Shown in pieces: positions 33,915 through 41,007 of a stretch of 64,000 nucleotides of DNA. Under the pieces are notes generated by a model that was not told the DNA's origin, made no database searches, and saw nothing but the letters and a program-made list of their open reading frames with translations. This stretch comes from JAOPZW01 sp963764585 (GTDB lineage: Bacteria > Actinomycetota > Thermoleophilia > Solirubrobacterales > Solirubrobacteraceae). The stretch is from assembly GCA_963764585.1 (NCBI GenBank), contig CAVXTB010000006.1, forward strand, positions 248,001 through 312,000. Direction: 5' to 3'. The position numbers were made by a program, and so were the translations under genes. Positions within the stretch are counted from its first letter, which is position 1. Each line of letters starts with the position of its first letter.

Positions 33915-34872
33915 CCGTCAGGCGCAGGGTCTCGCGCGCGTCGTAGCGCGGGCGCCAGCGCAGCAGCCGGCGGGCCTTCGAGACGTCCATCAGCACCGGG
34001 CGGCGCAGGGCCTCGACCCACGAGGCCTCCTCGGGCAGGAACGGCAGCCGCGCGACGAGCTCGGCCGTGGCTTCGAGCGCGAGCTTGGGCATCGGCACGG
34101 TGCGCAGGCCGAGCGCCGCGGCGAGGTCGCGCATCGTGATCTCGCCGTCGGCCGCGAGGTTGTAGGCGCCGGGCTCACCGCGGCCGAGCACCCCGGCGCG
34201 CAGCGCGGTCGCGACGTCGTCGTGGTGCACGAGCTGGAACCTCACGCCCGGGTCGGGCAGCACGCCGATCGCGCCGGCCAGCGTCGCCAGCGGGCCGGGC
34301 AGGCGATCGGGCCAGCGGGCCTGCTCGATGAGCGCGGGCGCGTCGGGCCCGGCCACGATGCACGGCCGGAACACCCAGGGGTCGGTCTCGCCGCCGGCGA
34401 GCGCGTCGGCGAGGACGCCCTCGACCTCGGCCTTGTGGGCCGAATAGGGATGGCGGGCGTGGCCGAGCGCGGGCATGTCCTCGGTCAGCAGGCGGTCGGC
34501 GTTGTCGGGAAAGCCGTAGGCGGCGACCGAGCTCGAGTAGACGAGCCGCTTGACGCCGGCGGCCACGGTCGCCTCGAAGACGTTGCGCGAGCCCTCGACG
34601 TTGACGTGGCGGGTCTCGCTGCTCGCCTTGATCACGACGAACGCGAGGTGCACGACGACGTCGGCGCCGGCGACGAGGTCCTCGACCGAGCCGCGATCGA
34701 GCACGTCGCCGCGGCGGTACTCGGTGCGCTTCCAGCCGTGGGCCGCGGGGTCGAACGGCCGGCGCGCCATCCCGACGATGCGCCCGACCTCGCGCGAGCG
34801 CTCGAGCGCGCGGACGAACGCCCGGCCGATCTCTCCCGTCGGGCCGGTGACCGCGACGGTGAGGCCGGCCAT
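33895..34872 (-). CDS. NAD-dependent epimerase/dehydratase (extended SDR)
   Basis: A 325-residue extended SDR. The cofactor motif is TGPTGEIG at the N-terminus, with Asp in GDVLD, HLAFVV, the active Ser/Thr region YSSSVAAYG and Tyr/Lys in YSAHK. It binds a nucleotide-sugar or ketone substrate; the C-terminal domain (HHDDVATALRAG, NLAADGEITMRDLA) is typical. The start ATG shares one base with the upstream stop, so it is coupled to the FMN-type gene. Its 3' end overlaps the convergent UspA-like gene. Substrate not assigned. Confidence 0.86.
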   Translation of the reverse strand: MAGLTVAVTGPTGEIGRAFVRALERSREVGRIVGMARRPFDPAAHGWKRTEYRRGDVLDRGSVEDLVAGADVVVHLAFVVIKASSETRHVNVEGSRNVFEATVAAGVKRLVYSSSVAAYGFPDNADRLLTEDMPALGHARHPYSAHKAEVEGVLADALAGGETDPWVFRPCIVAGPDAPALIEQARWPDRLPGPLATLAGAIGVLPDPGVRFQLVHHDDVATALRAGVLGRGEPGAYNLAADGEITMRDLAAALGLRTVPMPKLALEATAELVARLPFLPEEASWVEALRRPVLMDVSKARRLLRWRPRYDARETLRLTVSGRPR

Positions 34873-35576
34873 CAGCCGGCCTGCTCGGCGGCGCTTGCGA
34901 CCCGGTGGGGGCGCAGCACCCAGCGCCCGTGCTCTTCGTCGAGGTCGCCGAGCGCGCGGAACCCCCCGTCGTGAGCGCAGAGGCAGGCCAGGCCGGGCTC
35001 GATCGGCGCACCGACCGGGTCGGCCTCGATCCAGACGACGCCCGCGTCGCCGTCGGCCTGGACCGGGACCCGGACCCCGAACGGGAAGCCGTCGGGTCCG
35101 ACGAAGGCCAGGACGCCATCGCCGAGCTCCTCGAGCCGCCCGTCCCACTCGGCCTGGCCGCCCTCGGGGGCCGCGTGGCCGACCTCCGGCTCCGCGTTGT
35201 GCGCCGCGCGCACCTCCTCGACGTTCGCGTCGTACAGCTCGGGCTCCGCGTCGAGGTCCGCGTCGGGCCAGACGTAGATGCGCTGCGGCCGCACGCGGAT
35301 GGCGTCGGCGCTGACGTGCGCGGTGCCCTGCACGAGCACCATCGGCGGCGACTCGAGTCCCGAGGGATCGCAGAACAGCAGCGCGACATGCGGGTTGCCG
35401 CTGCTGTGAGCGGCCTGGCCCGGCTCGTGCGCGACGTCGATGCACGTCTCGCCCGTGCGGTAGGTCGGCGCCACCGGCCACACGACCGGCTGGCCGCGGT
35501 CGTCGATCGTCACATAGTCGGCGGTGACCGACCGCTCGAACACCTCGAGAAGCTGTCCGGGCAGCGAGGTCGTCAT
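34872..35576 (-). CDS. pyridoxamine-5'-phosphate-oxidase-like FMN-binding protein
   Basis: A 234-residue split-barrel flavoprotein of the PNPOx-like family: ADYVTIDDRGQPVVWPVAPTYR is the first strand pair, and HVALLFCDPSGL and PQRIYVWPDAD follow. The C-terminal 90 residues are less conserved and contain AFVGPDGFPFGVRVPVQ, a second split-barrel half. Many such proteins bind FMN, F420 or heme in actinobacteria. It is first in a two-gene operon with the epimerase. Divergent from the secreted protein at 35643. Cofactor unproven. Confidence 0.78.
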   Translation of the reverse strand: MTTSLPGQLLEVFERSVTADYVTIDDRGQPVVWPVAPTYRTGETCIDVAHEPGQAAHSSGNPHVALLFCDPSGLESPPMVLVQGTAHVSADAIRVRPQRIYVWPDADLDAEPELYDANVEEVRAAHNAEPEVGHAAPEGGQAEWDGRLEELGDGVLAFVGPDGFPFGVRVPVQADGDAGVVWIEADPVGAPIEPGLACLCAHDGGFRALGDLDEEHGRWVLRPHRVASAAEQAG

Positions 35577-35642
35577 GGGGCGCCGATCCTAGCTCGTACG
35601 GCTATCGTCCGCCCCTCGACCGGTCCGGGAAGGAGGTCCAGC

Positions 35643-36239
35643 ATGCTCAGGCGCAGTGCCGTCGGGATCGCGGCCGTGGCCGCGGTCCTGCTGTGCGCCG
35701 CCGCGGCGGCCGCCGCCGCGCCGACCGAGCGCCTCGTCTACTCGCCGTTCGCCACCGACGGCTCGCTGCTGCAGAGCCTGAAGGTGAGCACGCACGACGG
35801 CGGCCACTGCGACACGGGCTCCTACGTGGTCGCCCGTCACGGCGTGCATCGCTGCTTCGACGGCAACGTCATCCGCGACCCGTGCTACAGCGACGCACGC
35901 GCATCGACCGCGTCCGGCGAGCCCGTCGTCGTCTGCGTGGAGGCGCCGTGGTCGACGCACGCCGTCAGCCTGCACCTCGACGGCGAGCCGAGCAGCGACT
36001 CCCAGGTCAGGCCGGGCGGGCCGCCGTGGGCGCTGCAGCTGACGAGCGGGCCGCGCTGCGTGTTCGCCGAGGGCGCGTCGAACGTCGTCCACGGCCTGCG
36101 GCTGAACTACTTCTGCGCGGGCAACCGCTACCTGTTCGGCACGCCGCGCACGTCGCAGCCGACGTGGCGGATCCGGTTGGCGCACAGAACGAGCGGGCGC
36201 GGATGGCGCCTGGTTGCGATCACGCGCGCCTGGCGGTAG
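35643..36239 (+). CDS. secreted protein of unknown function
   Basis: A 198-residue exported protein. The start ATG follows a near-perfect ribosome binding site AAGGAGG. The signal peptide is RRSAVGIAAVAAVLLCAAAAAAAA with cleavage before APTERLVY or near. The mature part has several cysteines (GHCDTG, HRCFDGN, DPCYSD, VVVCVEAP, RCVFAEG, YFCAGN) that could form three disulfides, and ends with YLFGTPRTSQPTWRIRLA. I do not recognise a family, but the pattern is of an extracellular cysteine-stabilised domain. Confidence 0.75.
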   Translation: MLRRSAVGIAAVAAVLLCAAAAAAAAPTERLVYSPFATDGSLLQSLKVSTHDGGHCDTGSYVVARHGVHRCFDGNVIRDPCYSDARASTASGEPVVVCVEAPWSTHAVSLHLDGEPSSDSQVRPGGPPWALQLTSGPRCVFAEGASNVVHGLRLNYFCAGNRYLFGTPRTSQPTWRIRLAHRTSGRGWRLVAITRAWR

Positions 36240-36250
36240 ATGAGGGAGTC

Positions 36251-36865
36251 GTGAGCGAGGTCCCGCTCCTGCCCGGTCCGCTGTACGGCCTGCGCACCTG
36301 GAGGGTCGTGGTCCAGGACGGCCGCGAGCGGCTGACCGCGCCGCAGCGCGGCACCGTCTGGGACTCGGGAGCGTGGGTGCAGGCGACCTGCGGCGCGGGC
36401 CACGCCGCGCCCGCCGCGGACTGCCGCTGCGGCATCCACGCCTGGCACCCGCGCCCGGCCGCGGCGCGCCGCGTGCTCGCAAGCCGCTTCGACCTGCCCG
36501 GCATCGTCGAGGTCGACGGTGCCGTCGAGGTCCACGACGACGGCTTCCGGGCCGCGCGGGCGCGGCCGTACGCGTTCATCCGCCTCCCCGGCCGCAATCC
36601 GTTCCTGATCGAGCGCCTGGGCGCGATCTACGGCGCCGAGGTGCTGGACCTGCGCCGGCCCGAGGAGCTCCTGGCGATCTGCCGCGAGCGCGGGCTCGGC
36701 CTTCCCGAGCCGGTCGTCGTCGACCTGATCGGCGCCGAGGCCTTCGAGGAGCGCCGGCGCGAGCGCGCCCGGATGCGGCGCGAGGCGATCGTGCGCGTCG
36801 TCGTCGTGGTGGCGATGCTCGTGGCGCTGTGCGTGCTGGGGGTGATCGTCGACCATGCCACCTGA
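36251..36865 (+). CDS. uncharacterised protein with C-terminal membrane anchor
   Basis: A 204-residue protein starting at GTG after GAGGGAG. A cysteine-containing segment ATCGAGH and DCRCGIHAW is near residues 43-63. The last 20 residues (VRVVVVVAMLVALCVLGVIV) form one membrane helix, giving a tail-anchored topology with most of the protein in the cytoplasm. The preceding EERRRERARMRRE is a basic stop-transfer flank. It overlaps the TPR gene by 11 nt, so the two are co-expressed. No family recognised. Confidence 0.7.
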   Translation: MSEVPLLPGPLYGLRTWRVVVQDGRERLTAPQRGTVWDSGAWVQATCGAGHAAPAADCRCGIHAWHPRPAAARRVLASRFDLPGIVEVDGAVEVHDDGFRAARARPYAFIRLPGRNPFLIERLGAIYGAEVLDLRRPEELLAICRERGLGLPEPVVVDLIGAEAFEERRRERARMRREAIVRVVVVVAMLVALCVLGVIVDHAT

Positions 36866-37340
36866 CGGCTGGCAGGAGCGGGTGGACGACCTGTGGGCGT
36901 CCCTCGACGACCACGCCGAGGACGAGTTCCTGGCGAGGATGGAGCAGCTCTGCGCCGAGCTGCCCGACGACGACCCGGTCGCGGCGTTCGAGCGCGGGGG
37001 CGCATTCGACTCGACCGGGCATTCCGATCTTGCCGTGCCGCTCTATCGTCGGGCGCTCGAGCTCGGCCTCGACGGTTCGCTTCGCCGGCGGGCCGTCATC
37101 CAGATGGCCAGCTCGCTGCGCAACCTCGGCCAGGCGTCGGAGAGCGTCGCCCTGCTGACGGCCGAGCGCGATCGCGCGTCCGACGAGCTCGACGACGCGG
37201 TCAGCGCCTTCCTGGCCCTCGCGCTGGTCGACAGCGGCCGCGAGCGCGAGGCCGTCGGGGTTGCGCTCGCGGCGCTGGCGGCGCATCTGCCGCGCTATCA
37301 GCGCTCGCTGGGCAACTACGCGGGCGAGCTTGGGGGGTAG
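36855..37340 (+). CDS. tetratricopeptide-repeat protein
   Basis: A 161-residue helical protein. The segment DSTGHSDLAVPLYRRALELGLDGSLRRRAVIQMASSLRNLGQ (read in parts) is a TPR-like pair of helices of the TPR_5 type, repeated once more in DAVSAFLALALVDSGREREAVGVAL. Probably a scaffold binding another protein. It overlaps the preceding anchored-protein gene by 11 nt. Downstream is a 500-nt gene-free region. Confidence 0.78.
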   Translation: MPPDGWQERVDDLWASLDDHAEDEFLARMEQLCAELPDDDPVAAFERGGAFDSTGHSDLAVPLYRRALELGLDGSLRRRAVIQMASSLRNLGQASESVALLTAERDRASDELDDAVSAFLALALVDSGREREAVGVALAALAAHLPRYQRSLGNYAGELGG

Positions 37341-37400
37341 TGGCGCCTAGTGCCGGTGCTGCTCCGCTCCGCGTTCTCCGCGGGACCGTCTCGGCGCTGT

Positions 37401-37430
37401 GCGGCGAGGGCGCTGAGGGGGAGGAAGCCG
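37401..37430 (+). repeat. REP-like repeat, copy 4
   Basis: GCGGCGAGGGCGCTGAGGGG then GAGGAAGCCG, a diverged copy. It is preceded by CGGCGCTGT, shared with copy 5. Confidence 0.55.
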
Positions 37431-37550
37431 TTGTGGTCGCGCCGGCGTGGCGTCGTGCCTCGTCGCGGGCTGCTCTTCGGCACGGCCGCTCGCACCCGAG
37501 CGGCGTGCGTGTTTCACAACACTTTCGGCCCCGCCCGCGCACGCGCCCTC

Positions 37551-37603
37551 GCGAACTGTGCGGGTTGAGCCGCGGAAACCGCGGCTAATCCGACCCAGTT
37601 CGC
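37551..37603. repeat. long compound hairpin (cruciform)
   Basis: Outer arms GCGAACTG (37551-37558) and CAGTTCGC (37596-37603) enclose a mostly paired middle and a perfect inner stem AGCCGCGG/CCGCGGCT (37568-37586, loop AAA). The whole 53 nt can fold as one near-continuous stem. It may be a cruciform, a transcription terminator for the TPR gene, or a small structured RNA. Confidence 0.6.
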
Positions 37604-37720
37604 GACCGCACGCCGCACCGTCTCCGCAAGATGTTGCAGAACAACAACGCGCCGCGCAACAACGCGCGCGCCCTTGCGTAGACACAACGCACGGGGACCA
37701 CGGCGGGCGCCCGCGCGGCG

Positions 37721-37752
37721 GTTGGGCCTGTTCCCCTCGGTGCCCGGGCCGC
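37721..37752 (-). repeat. REP-like repeat, copy 5
   Basis: Minus-strand copy GCGGCCCGGGCACCGAGGGG then AACAGGCCCAAC, about 85 nt downstream of the LysE stop codon. Confidence 0.6.
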
Positions 37753-37837
37753 ACAGCGCCGCTGCGGCTGGCGGACGAAGCGGCCCGCGGATGAAGCGGC
37801 CGGCTGAAAGCGGTGACGCAGCCGCGACGTCGACGCG

Positions 37838-38479
37838 CTAGTCCCGGCGCCGCTCGCCGCCCGCGAGCGCCGCGACCGCCGCGAGCCCGAGGTAGATGCA
37901 GCCGGTGACGTGGCGCTGGACGCGCGTGAAGGCCGGGCGTGAGCGCAGCCAGCCGCCCAGCGCGCCGGCGGCCAGGGCGTACACGACGTCACTCGTGGTC
38001 GCGATGACGAACACGACGAGGCCGAGCACGAGGATCTGGGTCGACGCGGGCCGCGACTGGTCGACGAACTGGGGCAGGAAGGCGAGGAAGAAGAGGGCGA
38101 CCTTCGGGTTGAGGACGTTGACGAGGATGCCGTCGAGGTAGGCGCGGCGCAGCGACGGGCGCTCGGCCGCGGGGCCTTCGACGTCGAGGCGCTCGTCGCG
38201 CAGGAGCGCGCGGATGCCGAGGTAGGCGAGGTAGGCGGCTCCGGCGTAGCGCAGCGTGTCGAAGGCCATCGCCGACGACGCGATCAGCGCCGAGAGGCCG
38301 ATGGTCGCCGCGCTGATGTGCACGAGCGTCCCGGTCTCCACGCCGAAGGCCGAGGCGAGGCCGACCGTACGGCCCTGCGCGATGCTGCGCGTGACGATGT
38401 AGATGTGGTTGGGCCCGGGGATCGCCACGAGCACCCCGGCGGCCAGGGCGAAGACGAGCAGGGTCGCGGGCGCGGGCAT
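37838..38479 (-). CDS. LysE-family amino acid exporter
   Basis: A 213-residue inner-membrane exporter of the LysE/RhtB type with about six helices. The N-terminal PGPNHIYIVTRSIAQGRTVGLASAFGVETG is the characteristic PGP motif region, and NPKVALFFLAFLPQFVD is the conserved central motif. It exports amino acids or small metabolites. The start overlaps the stop of the Nudix gene by one base (TGATG), so both are translated together. Substrate unknown. Confidence 0.9.
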   Translation of the reverse strand: MPAPATLLVFALAAGVLVAIPGPNHIYIVTRSIAQGRTVGLASAFGVETGTLVHISAATIGLSALIASSAMAFDTLRYAGAAYLAYLGIRALLRDERLDVEGPAAERPSLRRAYLDGILVNVLNPKVALFFLAFLPQFVDQSRPASTQILVLGLVVFVIATTSDVVYALAAGALGGWLRSRPAFTRVQRHVTGCIYLGLAAVAALAGGERRRD

Positions 38480-39111
38480 CAGTCGTCGTAGCCGGGCTCG
38501 CCGGGCAGGACGATGCGCCCGCGGCCGCCCTCGGTGACGACGCGCGGCTGCACGGGGCCGACCTCGCGTCCGCGCGCGTGGTCGAGCAAGGCGTCGGCGC
38601 TCGCGAACGGCGCGAGCTGCTCGAGGTGCTTGATCGTCGGGAAGACGAGCGCGAGGTCGCCGCGCTCGTGGGCGGCGAGCGCGTCGGCCGGCGTGAACCA
38701 GCCCTGGTCGACGATCTCCGAGCCGTCGACGCTCGGCTCCTGGCCGGGCGGCAGCGCGGCCAGGAAGAAGTGCGTGTCGAAGCGCACGACGACCTCGGCG
38801 GGCGTGATCCAGCGCGAGAACTTGACCAGCGACGCGGGGTCGGCGACCACGATGCCGGCCTCCTCCTCGAGCTCGCGCACCGCGGCCACGCGGTGGGCGG
38901 CGTCGCCTTCGCCCTCGCCTGCGTCGACCGCGCCGCCGGGGAAGACCCAGACCCCGCCCATGAAGCGCGCCTGCGGCGTGCGCCTGACCAGCAGGACCTC
39001 GAGCGTCTCGGCGCAGCCGCGCAGCACGATGACCGTCGCCGCCTGGCGCGGCGGAGTCTCCTCGCCGGTGAGGTTGAGCTCCTCGCCCGGCGGGGGACGG
39101 TCGAACTCCAT
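38479..39111 (-). CDS. Nudix hydrolase
   Basis: A 210-residue Nudix pyrophosphohydrolase. The box is spread by an insertion, as in NUDT19-like members: GGAVDAGEGEGDAAHRVAAV then RELEEEAGI. It hydrolyses a nucleoside-diphosphate-linked compound such as CoA or a sugar nucleotide. The start ATG lies inside a 30-bp palindrome that also contains the rubredoxin start, only 24 nt away. It is the first gene of a two-gene operon with the LysE exporter. Confidence 0.87.
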   Translation of the reverse strand: MEFDRPPPGEELNLTGEETPPRQAATVIVLRGCAETLEVLLVRRTPQARFMGGVWVFPGGAVDAGEGEGDAAHRVAAVRELEEEAGIVVADPASLVKFSRWITPAEVVVRFDTHFFLAALPPGQEPSVDGSEIVDQGWFTPADALAAHERGDLALVFPTIKHLEQLAPFASADALLDHARGREVGPVQPRVVTEGGRGRIVLPGEPGYDD

Positions 39112-39138
39112 GGGCTGAAAGGTACCTTTCGGCCCATG
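39109..39138. promoter_or_regulatory. 30-bp palindrome containing both divergent start codons
   Basis: The two halves (39109-39123 and 39124-39138) are reverse complements with one mismatch. The centre is GAAAGGTACCTTTC, and each end is the ATG of a divergent gene (Nudix on minus, rubredoxin on plus). There is no room for ordinary promoters between the genes. It could be an operator for a dimeric regulator or a hairpin in both mRNAs. Confidence 0.55.
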
Positions 39139-39318
39139 ACCGAGACGACGACCGCGCAGAAGTGGATCTGCGAGTCCTGCGGGTTCATCTACGACCCGGC
39201 CGACGGCGACCCCGACGGCGGCATCCCGCCCGGGACCGCGTTCGACGACATCCCGGACACGTGGTTCTGTCCGGTATGCGGGGCGCGCAAGCGCGACTTC
39301 AGCCCCTACGAGGACTAG
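39136..39318 (+). CDS. rubredoxin
   Basis: A complete 60-residue rubredoxin, a one-iron electron carrier. The four iron ligands are Cys12 and Cys15 (CESCG) and Cys45 and Cys48 (CPVCG), with conserved YDPADGDPDGGIPPGTAFDDIPDTW between. It often serves alkane hydroxylases, reductases or peroxide scavenging. It is divergent from a Nudix gene, and its ATG lies in a shared palindrome. The GerW-like gene follows after 10 nt and may be co-transcribed. Confidence 0.95.
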   Translation: MTETTTAQKWICESCGFIYDPADGDPDGGIPPGTAFDDIPDTWFCPVCGARKRDFSPYED

Positions 39319-39328
39319 GCTCGACGTC

Positions 39329-39706
39329 ATGGCAAAGGGGGGCGCCACCACGGTCGATCGGACGCTCGCCACACGCAAGCTGCTCGCCGCCGCCCGCGGC
39401 GCGCGGCTGTGCTACGGCGAGCCGGTGCATGTCGAGGGGCGCACGGTGATCCCGGTCGCGCGCGTGCGCGCCGCGGGCGGGCTCGGCCAGCGCGGCGGGG
39501 GCGGGCGCCTCGACGCCGTGCCCGTGGGCTTCATCGAGGTCTCGGCGAGCGGAGCGCGCTTCGAGCCGTTCGACCGCGGCGGCAACGGCGCCCGCGCGCT
39601 GGCGGCCGGCGGCGCCGCGGTGACCGGGCTCGTCGCTGCCGCGTTGCTCAGGCGGCCGCGGCGAGGTCTCCCGCGCCCGCCGCGGCGGCGATCGCTGCCG
39701 CGGTGA
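39329..39706 (+). CDS. GerW/YtfJ-like protein
   Basis: A 125-residue protein whose core GEPVHVEGRTVIPVARVRA, a glycine-rich turn (GGLGQRGGGGRLDAVPVGFIEV) and following strand match the shape of the GerW (YtfJ) spore-germination family: TVIP, Gly-rich loop, P-V-x-F. A membrane helix (ALAAGGAAVTGLVAAALL) and a basic tail follow. GerW is known from endospore formers; its role here is unknown. Its 3' end overlaps the convergent bioA by 59 nt. The family link is by pattern only. Confidence 0.6.
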   Translation: MAKGGATTVDRTLATRKLLAAARGARLCYGEPVHVEGRTVIPVARVRAAGGLGQRGGGGRLDAVPVGFIEVSASGARFEPFDRGGNGARALAAGGAAVTGLVAAALLRRPRRGLPRPPRRRSLPR

Positions 39707-40955
39707 TCTCGACCAGCCGGCGCAGCTCGGCGTCCTGGATCGACAGCGGGGGCATCAGCACCACCGTGTCGCCCAATGGTCGGATGATCGCGCCGCGGGC
39801 GCGCGCCTCGACGGTGACGCGATGGCCGATGCGCGCCTCGACCGGGAAGCCCTGCAGCTCGATGCCGACCATGAAGCCGCGGTGGCGGACCTCGCGCACC
39901 GCCGCGAGGCGCTCGACGTGCTCGGCCAGCAGCTCGCCGAAGAGCGCGATCTTCGGCTGCAGGCGCTCGAGCGTTCGCTCCTGATCGAAGACCCGCAGGG
40001 TCGCGAGCGCCGCCGCGCACGCCAGCGGGTTGCCGGTGTAGGTGTGGCCGTGGAAGAAGGTGCGGAACTGCTCGTGGCGCCCGAGGAAGCCGTCGTAGAC
40101 GCGCTCGGTGGTGAGCGTCGCGGCCAGCGGCAGGTAGCCGCCGGTCAGGCCCTTCGCCACGCACATGAGGTCCGGCGTGACGCCCTCCTGCTCGCAGGCG
40201 AACATCGTGCCGGTGCGCCCGAAGCCCGTGGCGACCTCGTCGCAGACCAGCAGCACGCCGAACTCGTCGCACAGCTCGCGCACCGCCGCCAGGTAGCCGT
40301 CGGGCATGACGTGGATGCCCGCGGCGCCCTGCACGAGCGGCTCGACGATGACCGCCGAGCAGCGCTCGGCGTGCTCGGCCAGCAGCGAGCGCATGTGATC
40401 GGCGTCGCCGGGCTCGGCCTGCCAGACGTCGAACAGCAGCGGCCGGTAGAGCGAGTGGAACAGCTCGATCCCGCCGACCGACACCGATCCGAGCGTGTCG
40501 CCGTGGTAGCTGTTGCGCAGGCAGACGAAGCCCGAGCGCCACCACTCGCCGCGCTGGTGGTGCCACTGGTAGGCCATCTTCAGCGCGATCTCGCACGCCG
40601 TGGAGCCGTTGTCGGAGAAGAAGACGCGCTGCAGCCCCGGTGGCGCGAGCTCGACCAGGCGCTTGGCGAGCTTGACCGCCGGCGCGTGCGAGAGGCCGAG
40701 CATCGTCGTGTGCGCGACGCGATCGAGCTGGTCCTTGATCGCGATGTCGATCGCCGGATGACGGTGGCCGTGGACGTTGCACCACAGCGACGACACCCCG
40801 TCGATGAACGCATTGCCCTCGGTGTCGTAGAGCGTCGTGTCGTCGGCCGAGGCGATGATCGGGAAGTCCTCCTGCGCCCAGCTCTCCTGCTGGGTGAAGG
40901 GGTGCCAGAGGTGCTGGCGGTCGAGTTCGGCGAGCTCGGTGGCGGACATCGGCAT
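39648..40955 (-). CDS. bioA: adenosylmethionine-8-amino-7-oxononanoate aminotransferase
   Basis: A 435-residue PLP enzyme that converts KAPA to DAPA using SAM as amino donor, the penultimate part of biotin synthesis. LWHPFTQ at the N-terminus, DGVSSLWCNVHGHRHP, FFSDNGSTACEIALKMAYQ, catalytic Lys in CVAKGLTGGYLPLAATL and TYTGNPLACAAALA are all typical of BioA. The ATG at 40955 is preferred; a further ATG at 40949 lacks a ribosome binding site. The gene is 5.8 kb from bioBFD. The 3' end overlaps the GerW-like gene. Confidence 0.95.
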   Translation of the reverse strand: MPMSATELAELDRQHLWHPFTQQESWAQEDFPIIASADDTTLYDTEGNAFIDGVSSLWCNVHGHRHPAIDIAIKDQLDRVAHTTMLGLSHAPAVKLAKRLVELAPPGLQRVFFSDNGSTACEIALKMAYQWHHQRGEWWRSGFVCLRNSYHGDTLGSVSVGGIELFHSLYRPLLFDVWQAEPGDADHMRSLLAEHAERCSAVIVEPLVQGAAGIHVMPDGYLAAVRELCDEFGVLLVCDEVATGFGRTGTMFACEQEGVTPDLMCVAKGLTGGYLPLAATLTTERVYDGFLGRHEQFRTFFHGHTYTGNPLACAAALATLRVFDQERTLERLQPKIALFGELLAEHVERLAAVREVRHRGFMVGIELQGFPVEARIGHRVTVEARARGAIIRPLGDTVVLMPPLSIQDAELRRLVEITAAAIAAAAGAGDLAAAA

Positions 40956-41007
40956 CGTGCCCCGCAAGCTAGCCCCGGTCGCGGACGAACCGCCTAGTGT
41001 GTGTCAC

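Larger units (their letters stand above)
37341..37837. other. gene-free region with cruciform and inverted REP-like pair
   Basis: No gene is supported in either strand; third positions are not GC-biased in any long frame. It holds REP-like copies 4 and 5 in inverted orientation, a hairpin GTGTT/AACAC at 37508-37521, a 53-nt compound hairpin (37551-37603) and the dyad TGTTGCAGAACAACA near 37632. Confidence 0.6.

Noticed and set aside
40956..40967. TTG start for bioA at 40967
   Set aside because: ATG 40955 gives the usual N-terminus and sits after a GGGG stretch; the TTG adds only MRGT.
39322..41000. Prophage or integrative element
   Set aside because: No integrase, phage structural gene or attachment repeat was found in the window; the only mobile gene is the IS transposase.
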